Positions 42,968 to 54,403 of a DNA stretch of 64,000 bases are shown in pieces (positions within the stretch are counted from its first letter, which is position 1; each line of letters opens with the position of its first letter). Below the pieces are notes generated by a model, which was given only the letters and a program-made list of their open reading frames with translations, was not told the origin of the DNA and ran no database searches. Origin of the DNA: Mycobacteroides chelonae (GTDB lineage: Bacteria; Actinomycetota; Actinomycetes; Mycobacteriales; Mycobacteriaceae); NCBI RefSeq assembly GCF_016767715.1, contig NZ_CP050145.1, positions 4,774,001 through 4,838,000 on the forward strand, written 5' to 3'. A program made the translations under genes and the position numbers.

Positions 42968-44199
42968 TGGCCCGTATCCTCATCGCCGCCATCGGCAGCT
43001 ACGGTGATGTCGCCCCGCTGACCGGTATCGGTGTCCGCCTACGCCAGGCCGGACACCAGGTGACAATTGCCGCGTTTGATCGCTTCAGCTCCTTGATAAC
43101 CGCTTCAGGCCTGCATTTTCGTGGCGTTGCCGAGCCGGACACACCGGCCCAGGACGCCGACGTCAACGTCACCAAGGGGCTCGCCGAGTTTCTCGCCCCG
43201 CGCGGCATGCGGTCCCTCGGCGCCGCAATAATCAGCGCCGTTCAGGACGTGACGACAGACATCTTGCTGCTGTCGCCCTTCTCTGAATTAGCAGGGCATC
43301 CCCTAGCCGAAGCGAAAGGCATTCCCTCCATAGGGATTCGGCTACAGCCCTGTTCTGCCACCTCCCAGTTCCCGCCAGCGACCCTCGGAGCTTGGTCCGC
43401 GGGCGGGGCAGGCAATCGTCTGGCATCCCGCGCCGGGGCCTGGCTTGTCGATCGCCTCTATGGCGGGGTGGTAGCCGGCTTCCGGCGAGAGCTTGATCTG
43501 CCGAAAGTATCGGCAAGTAAGTCGCGCAAGAACCGTACAGAGTCGAAATGGACTGTTCTGCACGGATTCTCGACATATGTTGTACCGCGCCCGCTGGATT
43601 GGCGGCCGGGCCTGGAGGTCGCCGGGTACTGGTGGCCGGAAACCGCTCCACAGTGGCGACCCGCCCCAGAGCTGACCGATTTCCTCGCAGCAGGTGATCC
43701 ACCGGTGTACTTCGGCTTCGGCAGCACGATGACGTCGGCTGCCGACGCTGCACGCCTAACGGAGCTCGTGCGCGGCGCGGTACATCAGGCGGGTGTGCGG
43801 GGAATCGTGCAAACAGGTTGGGCCGGGATCAATGCCGACGATGATGACATCCTGTCAGTGGACGAGCTGCCGCACAGTTGGCTCTTTCCACGCATGGCCG
43901 CCGTGGTACACCATTGCGGCGCCGGGACAACCGCTGCCGGTCTGCGTGCCGGAGTGCCCACGGTGGCCGTACCCGGCCTCGGAGATCAACCCTTCTGGGC
44001 TGCACGGCTCCGGAATCTGGGGCTCAGCACCGACACCATCCCACAACGCGCCTTGACCACTGAACGACTCTCGGAGGCCATCCGTGCGGCCACTACTGAT
44101 CAAGAGCTCAAAGATCGGGTCCGCCGGGCGGCGAATGTCGTCGGGGCCGAGGACGGCGCTGCCTACACTGTCGCAGCCATCGACCGACTATTGGGCTGA
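42967..44199 (+). CDS. GT1-family glycosyltransferase
   Basis: 410 aa, GT-B fold glycosyltransferase of the UGT/MGT type used on lipids and antibiotics. N-terminal ILIAAIGSYGDVAPLTGIGVRLRQAGH, YFGFGSTM in the second half, and HHCGAGTTAAGLRAGVPTVAVPGLGDQPFWA, the donor-sugar signature. GTG start coupled to the TetR. Related enzymes glycosylate glycopeptidolipids; substrate here not proven. Confidence 0.88.
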   Translation: MARILIAAIGSYGDVAPLTGIGVRLRQAGHQVTIAAFDRFSSLITASGLHFRGVAEPDTPAQDADVNVTKGLAEFLAPRGMRSLGAAIISAVQDVTTDILLLSPFSELAGHPLAEAKGIPSIGIRLQPCSATSQFPPATLGAWSAGGAGNRLASRAGAWLVDRLYGGVVAGFRRELDLPKVSASKSRKNRTESKWTVLHGFSTYVVPRPLDWRPGLEVAGYWWPETAPQWRPAPELTDFLAAGDPPVYFGFGSTMTSAADAARLTELVRGAVHQAGVRGIVQTGWAGINADDDDILSVDELPHSWLFPRMAAVVHHCGAGTTAAGLRAGVPTVAVPGLGDQPFWAARLRNLGLSTDTIPQRALTTERLSEAIRAATTDQELKDRVRRAANVVGAEDGAAYTVAAIDRLLG

Positions 44200-44345
44200 G
44201 GGTCGCCGCGAGTCCTAGGCAGAGGCGACCGAGGAAGTCCGCGACACCCCTCATGAGCCAGTCCACGTCATCAGCGCGGTGTGGACTCGGTCGCGGTTCC
44301 CTGGTCATGCCATCTGACTGAATTACGGAGACAGTGTTGCCGAAA

Positions 44346-44374
44346 TTGCCGGGCGGTGTCAAGAGGGACATACT
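44346..44374 (+). promoter_or_regulatory. Candidate leaderless promoter for the 44382 TetR
   Basis: TTGCCG (44346-44351) and CATACT (44369-44374) are separated by 17 bp; the start point would be at or next to the GTG at 44382. Supports the shorter start. Confidence 0.45.
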
Positions 44375-44381
44375 GGCCGGT

Positions 44382-45041
44382 GTGACGGACGAGCGACGAA
44401 CACGCGGCCGCCCACCTGTACCCATGGATTCGATCGTCGACGCGGCGCTGCGGATCGTGGATGAAGAGGGCGGCGAGGCGCTGTCGATGCGCGCGCTGGC
44501 ACGTCGGCTCGATTCCGGGACCGCGACGATCTATCGGCATTTCGAGAACCGCACCGAGCTCGTCGCACATGTCGTCGATCGAGTCTTTGGAGAGGTCGAG
44601 TTCGACGACCAGAAACTCGCGGAACTCCCCTGGCAGCGCGCGTGCATCGTCACCTCGCGTGCGTTGTTCGAGGCCATGCGGCGGCATCCGAATGTCGCCG
44701 CGTTGCTCACCGAGCAGTTGCCCGTCGGGCCGAAGGTCTTCATGCTCCGCGAACGCACGCTCGCACTGTTTGTGAATGCAGGGTTCTCCCCGGGGGATGC
44801 GGCCCGCATCTATACGACTGTGGGCCGATACGTCCTGGGCTTCGCGACTCAGCTAGGAGTGGAACATAGGAGCCGCGGCACCGATCCCGCACTCCTGATG
44901 CGTCTCGTGCAGGACCTCGACCTGGCCAACTTCCCGATGACACTCGCCATCGGGAACTCCCTGGCCGTTTCGATTGAGGATGATTTCGAGTTCGGCCTGG
45001 GACTGCTCGTCACCGGCCTGGAACATCTTCACGACAAGTAA
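44382..45041 (+). CDS. TetR family regulator (TetR_C_1-like)
   Basis: 219 aa from GTG 44382; GTG 44334 is an alternative with a GGAG 3 nt away. HTH at about residues 15-60 (IVDAALRIVDEEGGEALSMRALARRLDSGTATIYRHFENRTELV), which resembles TetR/ActR-type regulators. The C-terminal domain looks like TetR_C_1. Neighbours are the membrane protein at 45115 and the GT1 gene upstream. Confidence 0.85.
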   Translation: MTDERRTRGRPPVPMDSIVDAALRIVDEEGGEALSMRALARRLDSGTATIYRHFENRTELVAHVVDRVFGEVEFDDQKLAELPWQRACIVTSRALFEAMRRHPNVAALLTEQLPVGPKVFMLRERTLALFVNAGFSPGDAARIYTTVGRYVLGFATQLGVEHRSRGTDPALLMRLVQDLDLANFPMTLAIGNSLAVSIEDDFEFGLGLLVTGLEHLHDK

Positions 45042-45114
45042 CCGGGCGCTCGTGGTTGACCTCAACCGAAACGAGCGCGCGGGGCCCTAACCTCTTGGGG
45101 AAAGGATGACGACA

Positions 45115-45558
45115 ATGACCAGCACCGGATACGTGCTCAGCACCGACACCGCCATAACACTTCTTGCGGCCGGGCTCATCTTCCTTCTCGCCCTCGGATT
45201 GGGCGTGTGGAAATACCGTCAGATGGTGACCAGCCCAAACCATCTCGCGCACCCGTATGTGGATACCGCGCATCGCGCCGCCCTGCTCTACGCATTCGCC
45301 ACCTTGCTCACCGCGGTATTCGTCGAGTTGAGCGGGTGGCCCAGCTGGGTAAACCTCACTGCCGCAATGGTGCTGGTCTTCTTCTTTCTCGCCGCGATCG
45401 TGAGCTACATGATTCATGGCGCGCTGCGTGACACCACCAATCAATTCGAAAAACCCAGTGCGGCAATGCACCTGGCCATGGTCTCACTCATCGCCGGCGA
45501 GATAGGTGGTTTCGCGGTTCTGCTCGCCGGATTTGCACGTGCGCAATGGTTCTCGTGA
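45115..45558 (+). CDS. Four-helix integral membrane protein of unknown function
   Basis: 147 aa with four hydrophobic segments (about residues 12-32, 55-73, 80-102, 118-140). A polar loop (HPYVDTAHRAALLY) with two His follows the first. AAAGG lies 9 nt before ATG 45115; ATG 45106 is in frame but too close to it. Probably controlled by the TetR at 44382. Family unknown. Confidence 0.7.
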   Translation: MTSTGYVLSTDTAITLLAAGLIFLLALGLGVWKYRQMVTSPNHLAHPYVDTAHRAALLYAFATLLTAVFVELSGWPSWVNLTAAMVLVFFFLAAIVSYMIHGALRDTTNQFEKPSAAMHLAMVSLIAGEIGGFAVLLAGFARAQWFS

Positions 45559-45561
45559 CAG

Positions 45562-46236
45562 TCACCACACGTACGGCAGTAAGCGATAGCGCGCCTTCTG
45601 GGCATACTCGCGGTACCCGTCCAACTGCGTGACAAGCAACTTCTCCTCGTCGTGGATGCGTACGATCAGTGCACACACGCCAGGTAGAACAAAGACCAGC
45701 CCCCAGTACGAGCCCAGCGCCAGAGGAAAACCGACGATGGTGATCACGTTGCCGGTGTACATAGGGTGGCGCACCAGCCCGTACAGGCCGGTGGAGACGA
45801 CGGTCTGATCCGCTTCGACCTGCACGGTGGAAGCGGCGAAACTGTTCTGAATGACCACGAGGCTTGTGATACCCAGTCCCACGGCCACGAGGACGTCACC
45901 CAGTACGCATATCGCCGCGGGCACCGAAGACCAGCCAAAGCGGTGGTCCAATGCGCTGAACACGACCATCGCCACCAGCGACACATACCAACCGCCGATA
46001 AGGATCTTTTGTACCGTTCGGGACTCCGCCACCGGTCCCGCGTGCTTACGCCTCTCATGCGCAGCCGGGTTGACCTGCTGCAGATACAGGGTGGGTATCC
46101 AGGTCGATAAGGCAAACACCACGAGAAAGACCCATACCTGCCAGTAGTCGAACGTTCCCGCGAGCAAGAACAGCACCAAGCCGAACACGGCAAGTTCAAC
46201 GAGCCCCAATGTCAGCACTCGTGCAATGGCTTTCAC
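45562..46236 (-). CDS. Isoprenylcysteine carboxyl methyltransferase-family membrane protein
   Basis: 224 aa with about five hydrophobic segments. The C-terminal ICMT/PEMT signature is present: GLYGLVRHPMYTGN, then DEEKLL, GYREYAQKARYRLLPYVW. These integral membrane enzymes methylate a carboxyl, sulfur or amine with SAM. It starts 10 nt after the stop of the downstream NRPS gene on the same strand, so it is the last gene of the NRPS transcript and a candidate tailoring enzyme. Confidence 0.85.
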   Translation of the reverse strand: MKAIARVLTLGLVELAVFGLVLFLLAGTFDYWQVWVFLVVFALSTWIPTLYLQQVNPAAHERRKHAGPVAESRTVQKILIGGWYVSLVAMVVFSALDHRFGWSSVPAAICVLGDVLVAVGLGITSLVVIQNSFAASTVQVEADQTVVSTGLYGLVRHPMYTGNVITIVGFPLALGSYWGLVFVLPGVCALIVRIHDEEKLLVTQLDGYREYAQKARYRLLPYVW

Positions 46237-46246
46237 AGACGTCCGA

Positions 46247-49200
46247 TCATCGCGTGGGACTGCTTGCCAGCTGCTGGGTCAAGCTTCTGACTGACGGCGC
46301 GTCAAACAGCGCAAGCATCGTGAGGTTGGCATCCAGGGCGGTGTTGATCGCGGCAACCACACGCATCGCCCCCAGCGAGTTGCCGCCCAGGTCAAAGAAT
46401 GACTCGTCGACCCCGACGCGGTCCACGCCCAGTACGTGGGCGAAGATCCCTGACAGGATCTGCTCATTCAAAGTTGCAGGGGGACAATATGATCCCGTTG
46501 TGCTACGGACTTCACCGGCCGACATCTCCGGCATCGGCACAAGATCATCGCTCCACCCGCTCCACCGCGCTCGGCCAAGCTGGTCCAGCAGTTCCAGGGA
46601 GGACAACGTGCGCCCGGGATGGGCACACATCGCCACCAACACCTGCTTGAACCTCTCGATCAGCTCTTCAATACTCTCCGCGCTGAACACATCGGTGTCG
46701 TACTGGACCCTAAGTTCCAATTCACGGCCGGACGCGGCCTGCACAGCGATCGGATAATGGTAGTAATCGCGACTACTGAAACCAGTGATAGCCAAGCCGT
46801 CGATTTCCGATGCCGTCCCGGTGTCGGTCGGATAGTTCTCATACACGAAGACGGTGTCGAACAGCCTTTCCTGGCCGGTGATGCGGTGGATGTCACTCAA
46901 TGAAAGGTGCTGATGCTCCAGAGTGTCGTTATGGGCACTTTGCAATTGGTGCAATAGATCTGAGGTCGTCGTGGTGGGAGTGATGGTGGCCCGCACCGGC
47001 ACCGTGTTGATCAACAGACCCACCATCGATTCCGCCCCGAGGACTTCGGCCGGGCGTCCCGAGACGGTCGAGCCGAACGCGACATCGCGGTGACCGGTCA
47101 CCGAACTCAGGAGCAACGCCCAGGCGCCCTGCAGCACGATGTTGATGGTGGTGTGGTGCGAACGTGCGAGCTTCGTGAGCGCACGCGTGGTCTTCGCGGG
47201 CACGCTGAACGAGTCGACGCTTCGTCGCCCGAATTGCAACTTCTGTGACGGGCCAACGAGAACGGGAGTCTCGAAGCCGTCCAGTGCCTCACGCCACGCC
47301 GCATGCGCGGCCTCGTGATCTCGCTCTGACAGCCAGGTCACGAAGCTTCGATACGACGCGGCTGGGGGCAACCGCATCCCGTGATAGCCCGCGAAGATCT
47401 CCTGCATGAGGATCGGCATCGACCAGCCATCGAGCACAATGTGGTGATTCGTGAGCACAAACCGGTGCCGATCGTCCCCGATGCGGATGAGCGCGGCCCT
47501 AAACGCGGGCTGGTCGGCAAGATCACAAACAGCGGCGCGTTCCGCGGTGCAGATCTGCTCAATCTGCTCGCCAACATCGAGATCTGTTTGATCAGCTGAT
47601 AACTCGACATACCGCCACGGCACCACAGGATCGGCGGGAATGATCTGCAACGGATGCTCGAACTGTTCGCAGAATCGCGCTGCCAGGTGCGGATGTCTTG
47701 CTACCACTGCCTGCACCGCATCACGCAGTCGGTCCGCCTCCAGCGATCCGCTCATCTCGATATCGAACTGCACCGCATACACATCATCACCGGAGCAGTT
47801 CGCGATGCCAGCGTGGAAAAGCAATCCCTGTTGTAAGGGAGTAAGCGGCAATACGTCGGCGATCCGGAACTGACTCTGCAGAGCATCGATCTGGCGCTGG
47901 CTGAGCCGAGCCGGAACGATATCCGAGGGAGTCAATCCCCCTCCACCCCTTCGCACATGCGCGCATATACCTGCCAGGGCGTCGAACCACAGCCGGTTGA
48001 TACGCATGACCGCCATCCGATCCAGAGCCGTGGGCGCCCACGTCCAGGTGGCGTTCAGGTGCGGTCCGGTGTCAGTGTCGATGGTGACCGCGTTGAGCTC
48101 CACGGTGTGTGGAAGCGCAATGGGCATTGCCCCGGCAGCTCCGGTCAATGACAAGCCGTCTTGACTGAAGCGCCACACATCTCCCGATGCGTAGGCTGCC
48201 GGAGCCCCCAGCCGCCCGAGATAGTTGAATCCGATTGCGGGGTCCGATCCCGGCAGATCCACCTCAGGATGTAGATAGCGCAGCAGACCATAGGTCAAAC
48301 CGTCAGGCAGATCTCGAAGCTGCTCCTTGGCATCTTTGATCACCGCGCCGAGCGCGGCGTCCCCGGCGACAACCTGAGTCCAGCGCAATCCACCGACCGC
48401 CAACGACACGGGGTACTTGGTAGTGAACCAGCCCACTGTGCGCGACAAGTCGATACTTCCGGTGGTTCCGCTCGTATCTGCCAACTCCTCTTGGCGTCCA
48501 TGACCCTCCACGTCGATGGCGATGGGAGCACCACCGGTACCCAAGTGCTGAGCCCACGCCAAAGCAAAGGCAATCAACAGGATCTCGTGCACGCCGGCAT
48601 GAAATGCTGCCGGCACCTCACCGAGCAGCATGTGTGTGGTCTCGGCATCCAGAAACTCGGTCAGGTACCCGGCCGTGGCGAACGTATCCTCGACCGGTTG
48701 CGGCGCCGGCAAACTCGACGGAATCTCCCCCACCTGACGCCAGGCGCCCGCCTCCCCGACCACCTCGGGGCGGCGTGCGTGTTCAGCCAGTAGCTCCGCC
48801 CATCGCTGGAAAGACGTCCCCGCCGGTGGCAACAGCACCTCCTGGCCGCCGCGCAGCTGGGTTGACGCAATGGTCAAATCCTCCAACAGAATTCGCCATG
48901 ACACCCCATCGACAGCCAAATGGTGAACGACCAGCACCAGCTGGCTGGTGCTGGTCACCCACAGCGCGCTCAGCATCACTCCCGCGGCCGGGTTCAACCG
49001 CGAACGTGCTGCCACCACTACCTCGTCGGTCAAGACATCCACCGATTGCAGACACTCGTGAGCATTGACCGAGCCCGGATCGGGCACCGTCAACGACCAG
49101 CCTCCATCCCCATCGTTCGCTGCGCGCAGCCGCAGCATGCCATGTCTATCCAGGAGAGCCTGCAACATGATGACAACGGCTGCCTCTGTGACACCTGTCG

Positions 49201-52200
49201 GTGATTGCAGTACTACGGTCTGGTTGAATTCGTCAATCGGACCGTCAATTCCCTTTAGCCACTGCATTATCGGTGTCGCGACGACCGCACCGAGTCCCTG
49301 GTCTGCTATGCCACCGGTACCGTCGGCCATCCTGACCACCCGCGCCAGCCGGGCTACCGTCTGCTGGACGAAGATGTCGCGCGGGCGACCGACCAGGCCC
49401 GCGCCGTGCGCCCGCCACACCACCTGAATGGCCGAAATACTGTCGCCCCCGAGATCGAAAAACGAATCGTCAACGCCGACCCGGTCCAAGCCCAGAACTT
49501 GGGCATAGATCCCGGCCAGGATCTCTTCGACAAGAGTCGCCGGGGCGCGGTAATGATCGATATCGGTGTATTCCGGTGCGGGTAAAGCCTTTTTGTCTAG
49601 CTTCCTGTTGACCGTCAAGGGCAAGATCGACAAGGTGACCACCGCGGCCGGCACCATGTAATTGGGCAGACACTCTCCCAGCTGAGCGCGAATCTTGCCT
49701 GTGTCTGCGGAACCGGTGATGTAACCAACCAGGCGCTTGTCTCCAGGGCGGTCCTCACGGGCGATCACGACAGCCTGCTCAACCCCCGCCAAACCCATGA
49801 GGGCCGTCTGGATTTCACCCAGTTCGATGCGATGACCGCGGACCTTCACCTGCTCATCGGCGCGCCCTGCGTACTGCAGCTGGCCGTCATGTCCCCAGCT
49901 CACCAAGTCTCCGGTGCGGTACATCCGCGAGCCTGCCGTCCCCAAGGGGCACGCCACAAACCGCGCGGCAGTCAGGCCCGTCCTGCCCACATATCCATAG
50001 CCCAACCCCGCGCCCGCCACGTACAGCTCGCCGACCACGCCAACCGGAACGGGGCGCAGCCACTTGTCCAGAACGGAGAACGCCAGATGCCCCAGCGGCC
50101 CGCCTATCGGGCTGACCGCGTCCTCGAGATCAGCGGCCGTGATCTCCCGGAACGAGGCATGCACCGTCGTCTCGGTGATCCCATACATGTTGATCAGCCT
50201 CGGCAAGACCGGATGCCGGTCCAGCCATGGCTTCAATCGCTGCGGTTCCAGTGCCTCTCCGCCGAAGACCACTATCTCGATACCGAGCTGACCCGCGGGC
50301 TCGGCGCCCATCGCGTCCACGGTTTGCAACGCGTAGAACGCCGACGGCGTCTGACTCAACACACTGACCTGCTCGTCGACCAACAAGGCGTGGAACTCCT
50401 CCGGCGACCGCACCACAGTTTCGGACACGATCACCAACCGCCCGCCATGAAGCAGGGCGCCGAAGATCTCCCATACCGAGAAGTCGAAGGCCAACGAGTG
50501 GCTCTGCGCCCACACCTGACCGGCCGACAACTCGAGATCGGCGTCCAGCGCTCGCAGCAGGCTGGTCACATTCCGATGCGGAATGGCCACGCCCTTGGGC
50601 ACGCCCGTCGTACCCGATGTGTAAATCACGTAGGCGATGTCCTCTGCCGCCGGTCCCACCGACGGCGCACCGACCGGCTGGACACCGAGGACCGGATCGT
50701 CGATGTCGATGACCACAACTCCGTACCCATCCAACCGATCCGCGAGCTCAGTGGTTGTCACGACAGCAACTGGGCCTGCATCAGCGACCACGAATTCCAT
50801 CCGTGTATCAGGCACCGCCGGATCGATCGGCACATAGGCCGCACCGGTTTTGAGCACTCCCAAGATCGCCACGATTGCCTCGACCGACCGCGAGAACAGT
50901 AACGCCACCCGCTCTCCCGGGCCCACGCCATACTGGACCAGCAGGTGCGCCAACCTATTCGACGCCTCATCCAGTTCGCGGTATGACATATGACTGCCGT
51001 CGAAACAGACCGCCACCGCGCCTGGCACACGAGAGACCTGCTGCGCGAACAAGGCTGGGATGGATACCGAGATCTCGGGCCTGACCAACTCTGCCCGGTT
51101 ACCCCAGCCGTCCAACTGTTCGAGCTCCGCCGCGTCCAGCACGTCGATCGTCGACAGTGGCCGTGTCGCATCGGAGGTCATCGCCTCGAGCAACCGTCGT
51201 AGCCGGTCGATCATGGTCCCGATGCTGCCGGCGTCGTATACATCGGTACGAAACTCGACGGTCCCCGAAATCCCTGCGGCCTGGCCTGATTCGTTCCAGC
51301 ATTCCGACAATGAGAACGACAAATCCATCCGGGCCGAGTGGGTATCCAGCGGTACCTGGCTGAGCTGCAAATCTCCCAACGTCAGTCCACCGCGAGACTC
51401 GCTGATCTGTCCGGGCACGTTCTGCCATGCCAGCATCACTTGCACCAACGGATGATGGGTCAGGGATCTGGCCGGGTTCAATCGCTCGACGAGTACCTCG
51501 AAGGGCACGTCCTGGTTCTCGAAAGCACCCAAACTGCGCGCACGTACCTGTTCCAGTACCTCAGCGACACTGGGATCTCCCGCGAGCTCCACCCGCAGCA
51601 CCAGCGTGTTCACGAAGAACCCGACCAGCTCATCCAGCGCCGGATCACGGCGTCCGGCGATCGGAAATCCCACCGCTACATCAGAACTCGCGCTGAGCTT
51701 AGAGAACAGCACTGCAAGTGCCGCCTGCACGACCATAAAACTGGTGGCGCTGTGTTCGCGCGCCAGACGATTGACGCGCTGTTGCAGATCTGCCGGCCAG
51801 TTCACATCGAGTCGGGCACCGCGTTGGTCGGCGACCAAAGGGTAGGGGCGATCGGTCGGCAGCATCAGACGTTCCGGCATACCGGCCAGTGTTTTCTCCC
51901 AGAACTCCAGCTGCCGGGAGATCCGGCTGTCGCCGTCATCGAGTACGCCCAATTGTTCACGCTGCCATAGCGTGTAATCGGCGTATTGGACCGCCAACGG
52001 CTTCCAATCGGGAGCCTGCCCCACGCATCGGCGGGCGTAGGCCACGCCCAGGTCAGTCACCAACGGCGTCATCGACCAACCGTCTGCGGCGATATGGTGC
52101 ACCACCGCCACGAGCACGTGCTCGTCGTCAGCGATGCGAAAAAGCCCTGCCTTAATTGGGATCTCGGTCGCAAGGTCGAAACTGTGCCACGCCGATTCCG

Positions 52201-54403
52201 CGACCGACTCCTCCAGCCGGTCCGCCGGCCATTCGGCGGCGTCCACGACATCCCAGCTGAATTCAATCTCTTCGGACGCCACGACCAGCTGCTGCGGTTT
52301 TCCGTCCACCGCCGGGAACATCGTGCGCAGACTCTCGTGACGGTCCACCACGTCCACGAACGCTGCGCCGAGCGCCTCTGCATCCAGCGGGCCCCGTAGG
52401 CGCAGCCCCACAGCCAGGTTGTACACCGGTGAAGGGCCGTGCAGTTGGTCGATGAACCATAGCCTGCTCTGCGCAAATGACAGCGGCAGCGACGCCGGTC
52501 GCACGGCAGCGACCAAGGGCTGCAGTCGACGATCTTCCCCACCGATCAGGAGCATCAACTGCGCGACCGTGGGGGCGTCGAACACCGCGCGCTCGTCCAG
52601 GCCCGCATCCATGGATCGGTTGAGCGCGGCGACCAAGCGCATCGCCAGCAGTGAATCACCACCCAGGTCGAAGAACGAATCGTCGACGCCTACGCGGTCC
52701 AGGCCCAGTATCTGAGCATAGATCCCGGCCAGGATCTCCTCGGTGGGACTGACCGGGGCTCGGTACTGATCGACGCTGTGATATTCCGGCGCCGGTAGCC
52801 CGTTCTTGTCGAGTTTTCCGTTGACGGTCAAGGGGAAACTCGGCAGCGCGACCACCGCGGCGGGCACCATGTAGGTCGGCAACCTGTCGGCCAGTGCGGC
52901 GCGCAACTCCACGGGGTCGGCAGTACCGATGATGTAGGCGACCAACCGTCTATCGCCCGGACGGTCCTCTCGGGCGATCACCACGGCCTGCTCGACGCCA
53001 TCGAGAACCGTTAATACCGACTGTATTTCACCGAGTTCGATCCGATGGCCACGGATCTTTACCTGCTGGTCGGCACGGCCCAGATATCGCAGTTGTCCAT
53101 CGGCTCCCCAACACACCAGGTCTCCGGTGCGGTACATCCTGGCGCCTGATTCTCCGAACGGACAGGCCACAAAACGGGTGGCGGTCAGGGGAGCCCTTCC
53201 CAGATAGCCGCACCCCAAGGCCGCACCGGCCACGTACAACTCGCCGACCACATCAACCGCCACCGGCTGCATCCAGTCATCCAGAACCGCGAATGCGAGA
53301 TGCTCCAGAGGTACACCGATCGGGCTGTCCGACCCATCGGCGTCCTCGGCGGTGATCTCACGGAACGAGGCATGCACCGTCGTCTCGGTGATCCCGTACA
53401 TGTTGATCAATCGGGGCGATCGTGGATGGTCCTCGAACCACGCCTTCAGCCGGTTCGGCTCCAGAGCCTCCCCACCGAAGACGACCACCGCCGGAGCGAG
53501 TTGACTTGCCCGCGGCCTGCTCGTGTCCACGGTCTGTAACGCATAGAACGCTGACGGAGTCTGACTCAACACACTGACCTGCTCATCAACCAGCAAGTCG
53601 TGGAACTGCTCGGGTGAGCGCACCACAGAATCCGAAACCACTACGAGCCGCCCGCCATGCAGCAGAGCGCCGAAGATCTCCCATACCGAGAAGTCGAAAG
53701 CCAGCGAATGGCACTGTGACCAAACCTGTCCCGGTAACAACTGAAGATTGGCGTCAGTGGCTCGGATCAGTCGGGTCACGTTGTGATGCGCAATGGCAAC
53801 ACCTTTCGGAACGCCAGTGGTTCCCGAGGTGTAGATCACGTAGGCGATATCCTCGCCGCTGAGCACCACCGATGTTGGCCCTTCGCCAACCGCGCCGGTC
53901 TCGGCGTTCGCCGGCACGTCACCCACATCGAGGACCACTAACCCGCGACCGTCCAGACGGTGCGCCAGATCGCCGGTGGTCACCGCGAGCACCGGCGATG
54001 CATCGGTCAGTACGAACTCCAGCCGCGCATCGGGCACCGCGGGATCAATCGGCACGTAAGACGCACCGGCCTTCAGCACCCCCATGATGGCCACGACCGC
54101 CTCGACCGATCGTGAGAACAGCAGAGCCACGCGCTGGCCCGGCCGCACGCCATGTGCAACAAGCCAGTATGCCAACCGATTCGAAGCCTCGTCGAGCCCG
54201 CGATACGACACGTGGCTGCCATCGCAACTCGCCGCCACCGCACTGGGGTGGCGCGCCACCTGCTCGGCGAACAACTCCGGAATCGACGCCGAGGTCACGG
54301 GGCGATCCAGCGCCGCACGATTACCCCACGCATCCAACTCTGTGCGCTCATATGTATCGCCCAGATCCATGGACAACAAGCGCCTGGTGGCATCGGCCTT
54401 CAC
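46247..54403 (-). CDS. Nonribosomal peptide synthetase, A-T-C-A-T-E-C-T
   Basis: 2718 aa, GTG start in a TAGTG overlap with the upstream NRPS. Order (approximate residues): A 30-530 (YTSGTTG at 193), T (Ser 583), C (HHIAADGWS at 771), A 1110-1600 (YTSGTTG at 1263), T (1653), E ([10 protein letters not shown] at 1829), C (HHIVLDGWS at 2322, DCL type), T (DLGGNSLG, 2675). Both A domains read DFWSVGMVHK at the ten specificity positions, the threonine code. The E domain implies a D-residue for the second. It begins with an A domain because its C domain ends the upstream protein. The final C-T pair has no A and there is no thioesterase or reductase. The A10 motif of the second A is NRKLDK instead of NGKLDK. 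Confidence 0.95.
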   Translation of the reverse strand: MKADATRRLLSMDLGDTYERTELDAWGNRAALDRPVTSASIPELFAEQVARHPSAVAASCDGSHVSYRGLDEASNRLAYWLVAHGVRPGQRVALLFSRSVEAVVAIMGVLKAGASYVPIDPAVPDARLEFVLTDASPVLAVTTGDLAHRLDGRGLVVLDVGDVPANAETGAVGEGPTSVVLSGEDIAYVIYTSGTTGVPKGVAIAHHNVTRLIRATDANLQLLPGQVWSQCHSLAFDFSVWEIFGALLHGGRLVVVSDSVVRSPEQFHDLLVDEQVSVLSQTPSAFYALQTVDTSRPRASQLAPAVVVFGGEALEPNRLKAWFEDHPRSPRLINMYGITETTVHASFREITAEDADGSDSPIGVPLEHLAFAVLDDWMQPVAVDVVGELYVAGAALGCGYLGRAPLTATRFVACPFGESGARMYRTGDLVCWGADGQLRYLGRADQQVKIRGHRIELGEIQSVLTVLDGVEQAVVIAREDRPGDRRLVAYIIGTADPVELRAALADRLPTYMVPAAVVALPSFPLTVNGKLDKNGLPAPEYHSVDQYRAPVSPTEEILAGIYAQILGLDRVGVDDSFFDLGGDSLLAMRLVAALNRSMDAGLDERAVFDAPTVAQLMLLIGGEDRRLQPLVAAVRPASLPLSFAQSRLWFIDQLHGPSPVYNLAVGLRLRGPLDAEALGAAFVDVVDRHESLRTMFPAVDGKPQQLVVASEEIEFSWDVVDAAEWPADRLEESVAESAWHSFDLATEIPIKAGLFRIADDEHVLVAVVHHIAADGWSMTPLVTDLGVAYARRCVGQAPDWKPLAVQYADYTLWQREQLGVLDDGDSRISRQLEFWEKTLAGMPERLMLPTDRPYPLVADQRGARLDVNWPADLQQRVNRLAREHSATSFMVVQAALAVLFSKLSASSDVAVGFPIAGRRDPALDELVGFFVNTLVLRVELAGDPSVAEVLEQVRARSLGAFENQDVPFEVLVERLNPARSLTHHPLVQVMLAWQNVPGQISESRGGLTLGDLQLSQVPLDTHSARMDLSFSLSECWNESGQAAGISGTVEFRTDVYDAGSIGTMIDRLRRLLEAMTSDATRPLSTIDVLDAAELEQLDGWGNRAELVRPEISVSIPALFAQQVSRVPGAVAVCFDGSHMSYRELDEASNRLAHLLVQYGVGPGERVALLFSRSVEAIVAILGVLKTGAAYVPIDPAVPDTRMEFVVADAGPVAVVTTTELADRLDGYGVVVIDIDDPVLGVQPVGAPSVGPAAEDIAYVIYTSGTTGVPKGVAIPHRNVTSLLRALDADLELSAGQVWAQSHSLAFDFSVWEIFGALLHGGRLVIVSETVVRSPEEFHALLVDEQVSVLSQTPSAFYALQTVDAMGAEPAGQLGIEIVVFGGEALEPQRLKPWLDRHPVLPRLINMYGITETTVHASFREITAADLEDAVSPIGGPLGHLAFSVLDKWLRPVPVGVVGELYVAGAGLGYGYVGRTGLTAARFVACPLGTAGSRMYRTGDLVSWGHDGQLQYAGRADEQVKVRGHRIELGEIQTALMGLAGVEQAVVIAREDRPGDKRLVGYITGSADTGKIRAQLGECLPNYMVPAAVVTLSILPLTVNRKLDKKALPAPEYTDIDHYRAPATLVEEILAGIYAQVLGLDRVGVDDSFFDLGGDSISAIQVVWRAHGAGLVGRPRDIFVQQTVARLARVVRMADGTGGIADQGLGAVVATPIMQWLKGIDGPIDEFNQTVVLQSPTGVTEAAVVIMLQALLDRHGMLRLRAANDGDGGWSLTVPDPGSVNAHECLQSVDVLTDEVVVAARSRLNPAAGVMLSALWVTSTSQLVLVVHHLAVDGVSWRILLEDLTIASTQLRGGQEVLLPPAGTSFQRWAELLAEHARRPEVVGEAGAWRQVGEIPSSLPAPQPVEDTFATAGYLTEFLDAETTHMLLGEVPAAFHAGVHEILLIAFALAWAQHLGTGGAPIAIDVEGHGRQEELADTSGTTGSIDLSRTVGWFTTKYPVSLAVGGLRWTQVVAGDAALGAVIKDAKEQLRDLPDGLTYGLLRYLHPEVDLPGSDPAIGFNYLGRLGAPAAYASGDVWRFSQDGLSLTGAAGAMPIALPHTVELNAVTIDTDTGPHLNATWTWAPTALDRMAVMRINRLWFDALAGICAHVRRGGGGLTPSDIVPARLSQRQIDALQSQFRIADVLPLTPLQQGLLFHAGIANCSGDDVYAVQFDIEMSGSLEADRLRDAVQAVVARHPHLAARFCEQFEHPLQIIPADPVVPWRYVELSADQTDLDVGEQIEQICTAERAAVCDLADQPAFRAALIRIGDDRHRFVLTNHHIVLDGWSMPILMQEIFAGYHGMRLPPAASYRSFVTWLSERDHEAAHAAWREALDGFETPVLVGPSQKLQFGRRSVDSFSVPAKTTRALTKLARSHHTTINIVLQGAWALLLSSVTGHRDVAFGSTVSGRPAEVLGAESMVGLLINTVPVRATITPTTTTSDLLHQLQSAHNDTLEHQHLSLSDIHRITGQERLFDTVFVYENYPTDTGTASEIDGLAITGFSSRDYYHYPIAVQAASGRELELRVQYDTDVFSAESIEELIERFKQVLVAMCAHPGRTLSSLELLDQLGRARWSGWSDDLVPMPEMSAGEVRSTTGSYCPPATLNEQILSGIFAHVLGVDRVGVDESFFDLGGNSLGAMRVVAAINTALDANLTMLALFDAPSVRSLTQQLASSPTR

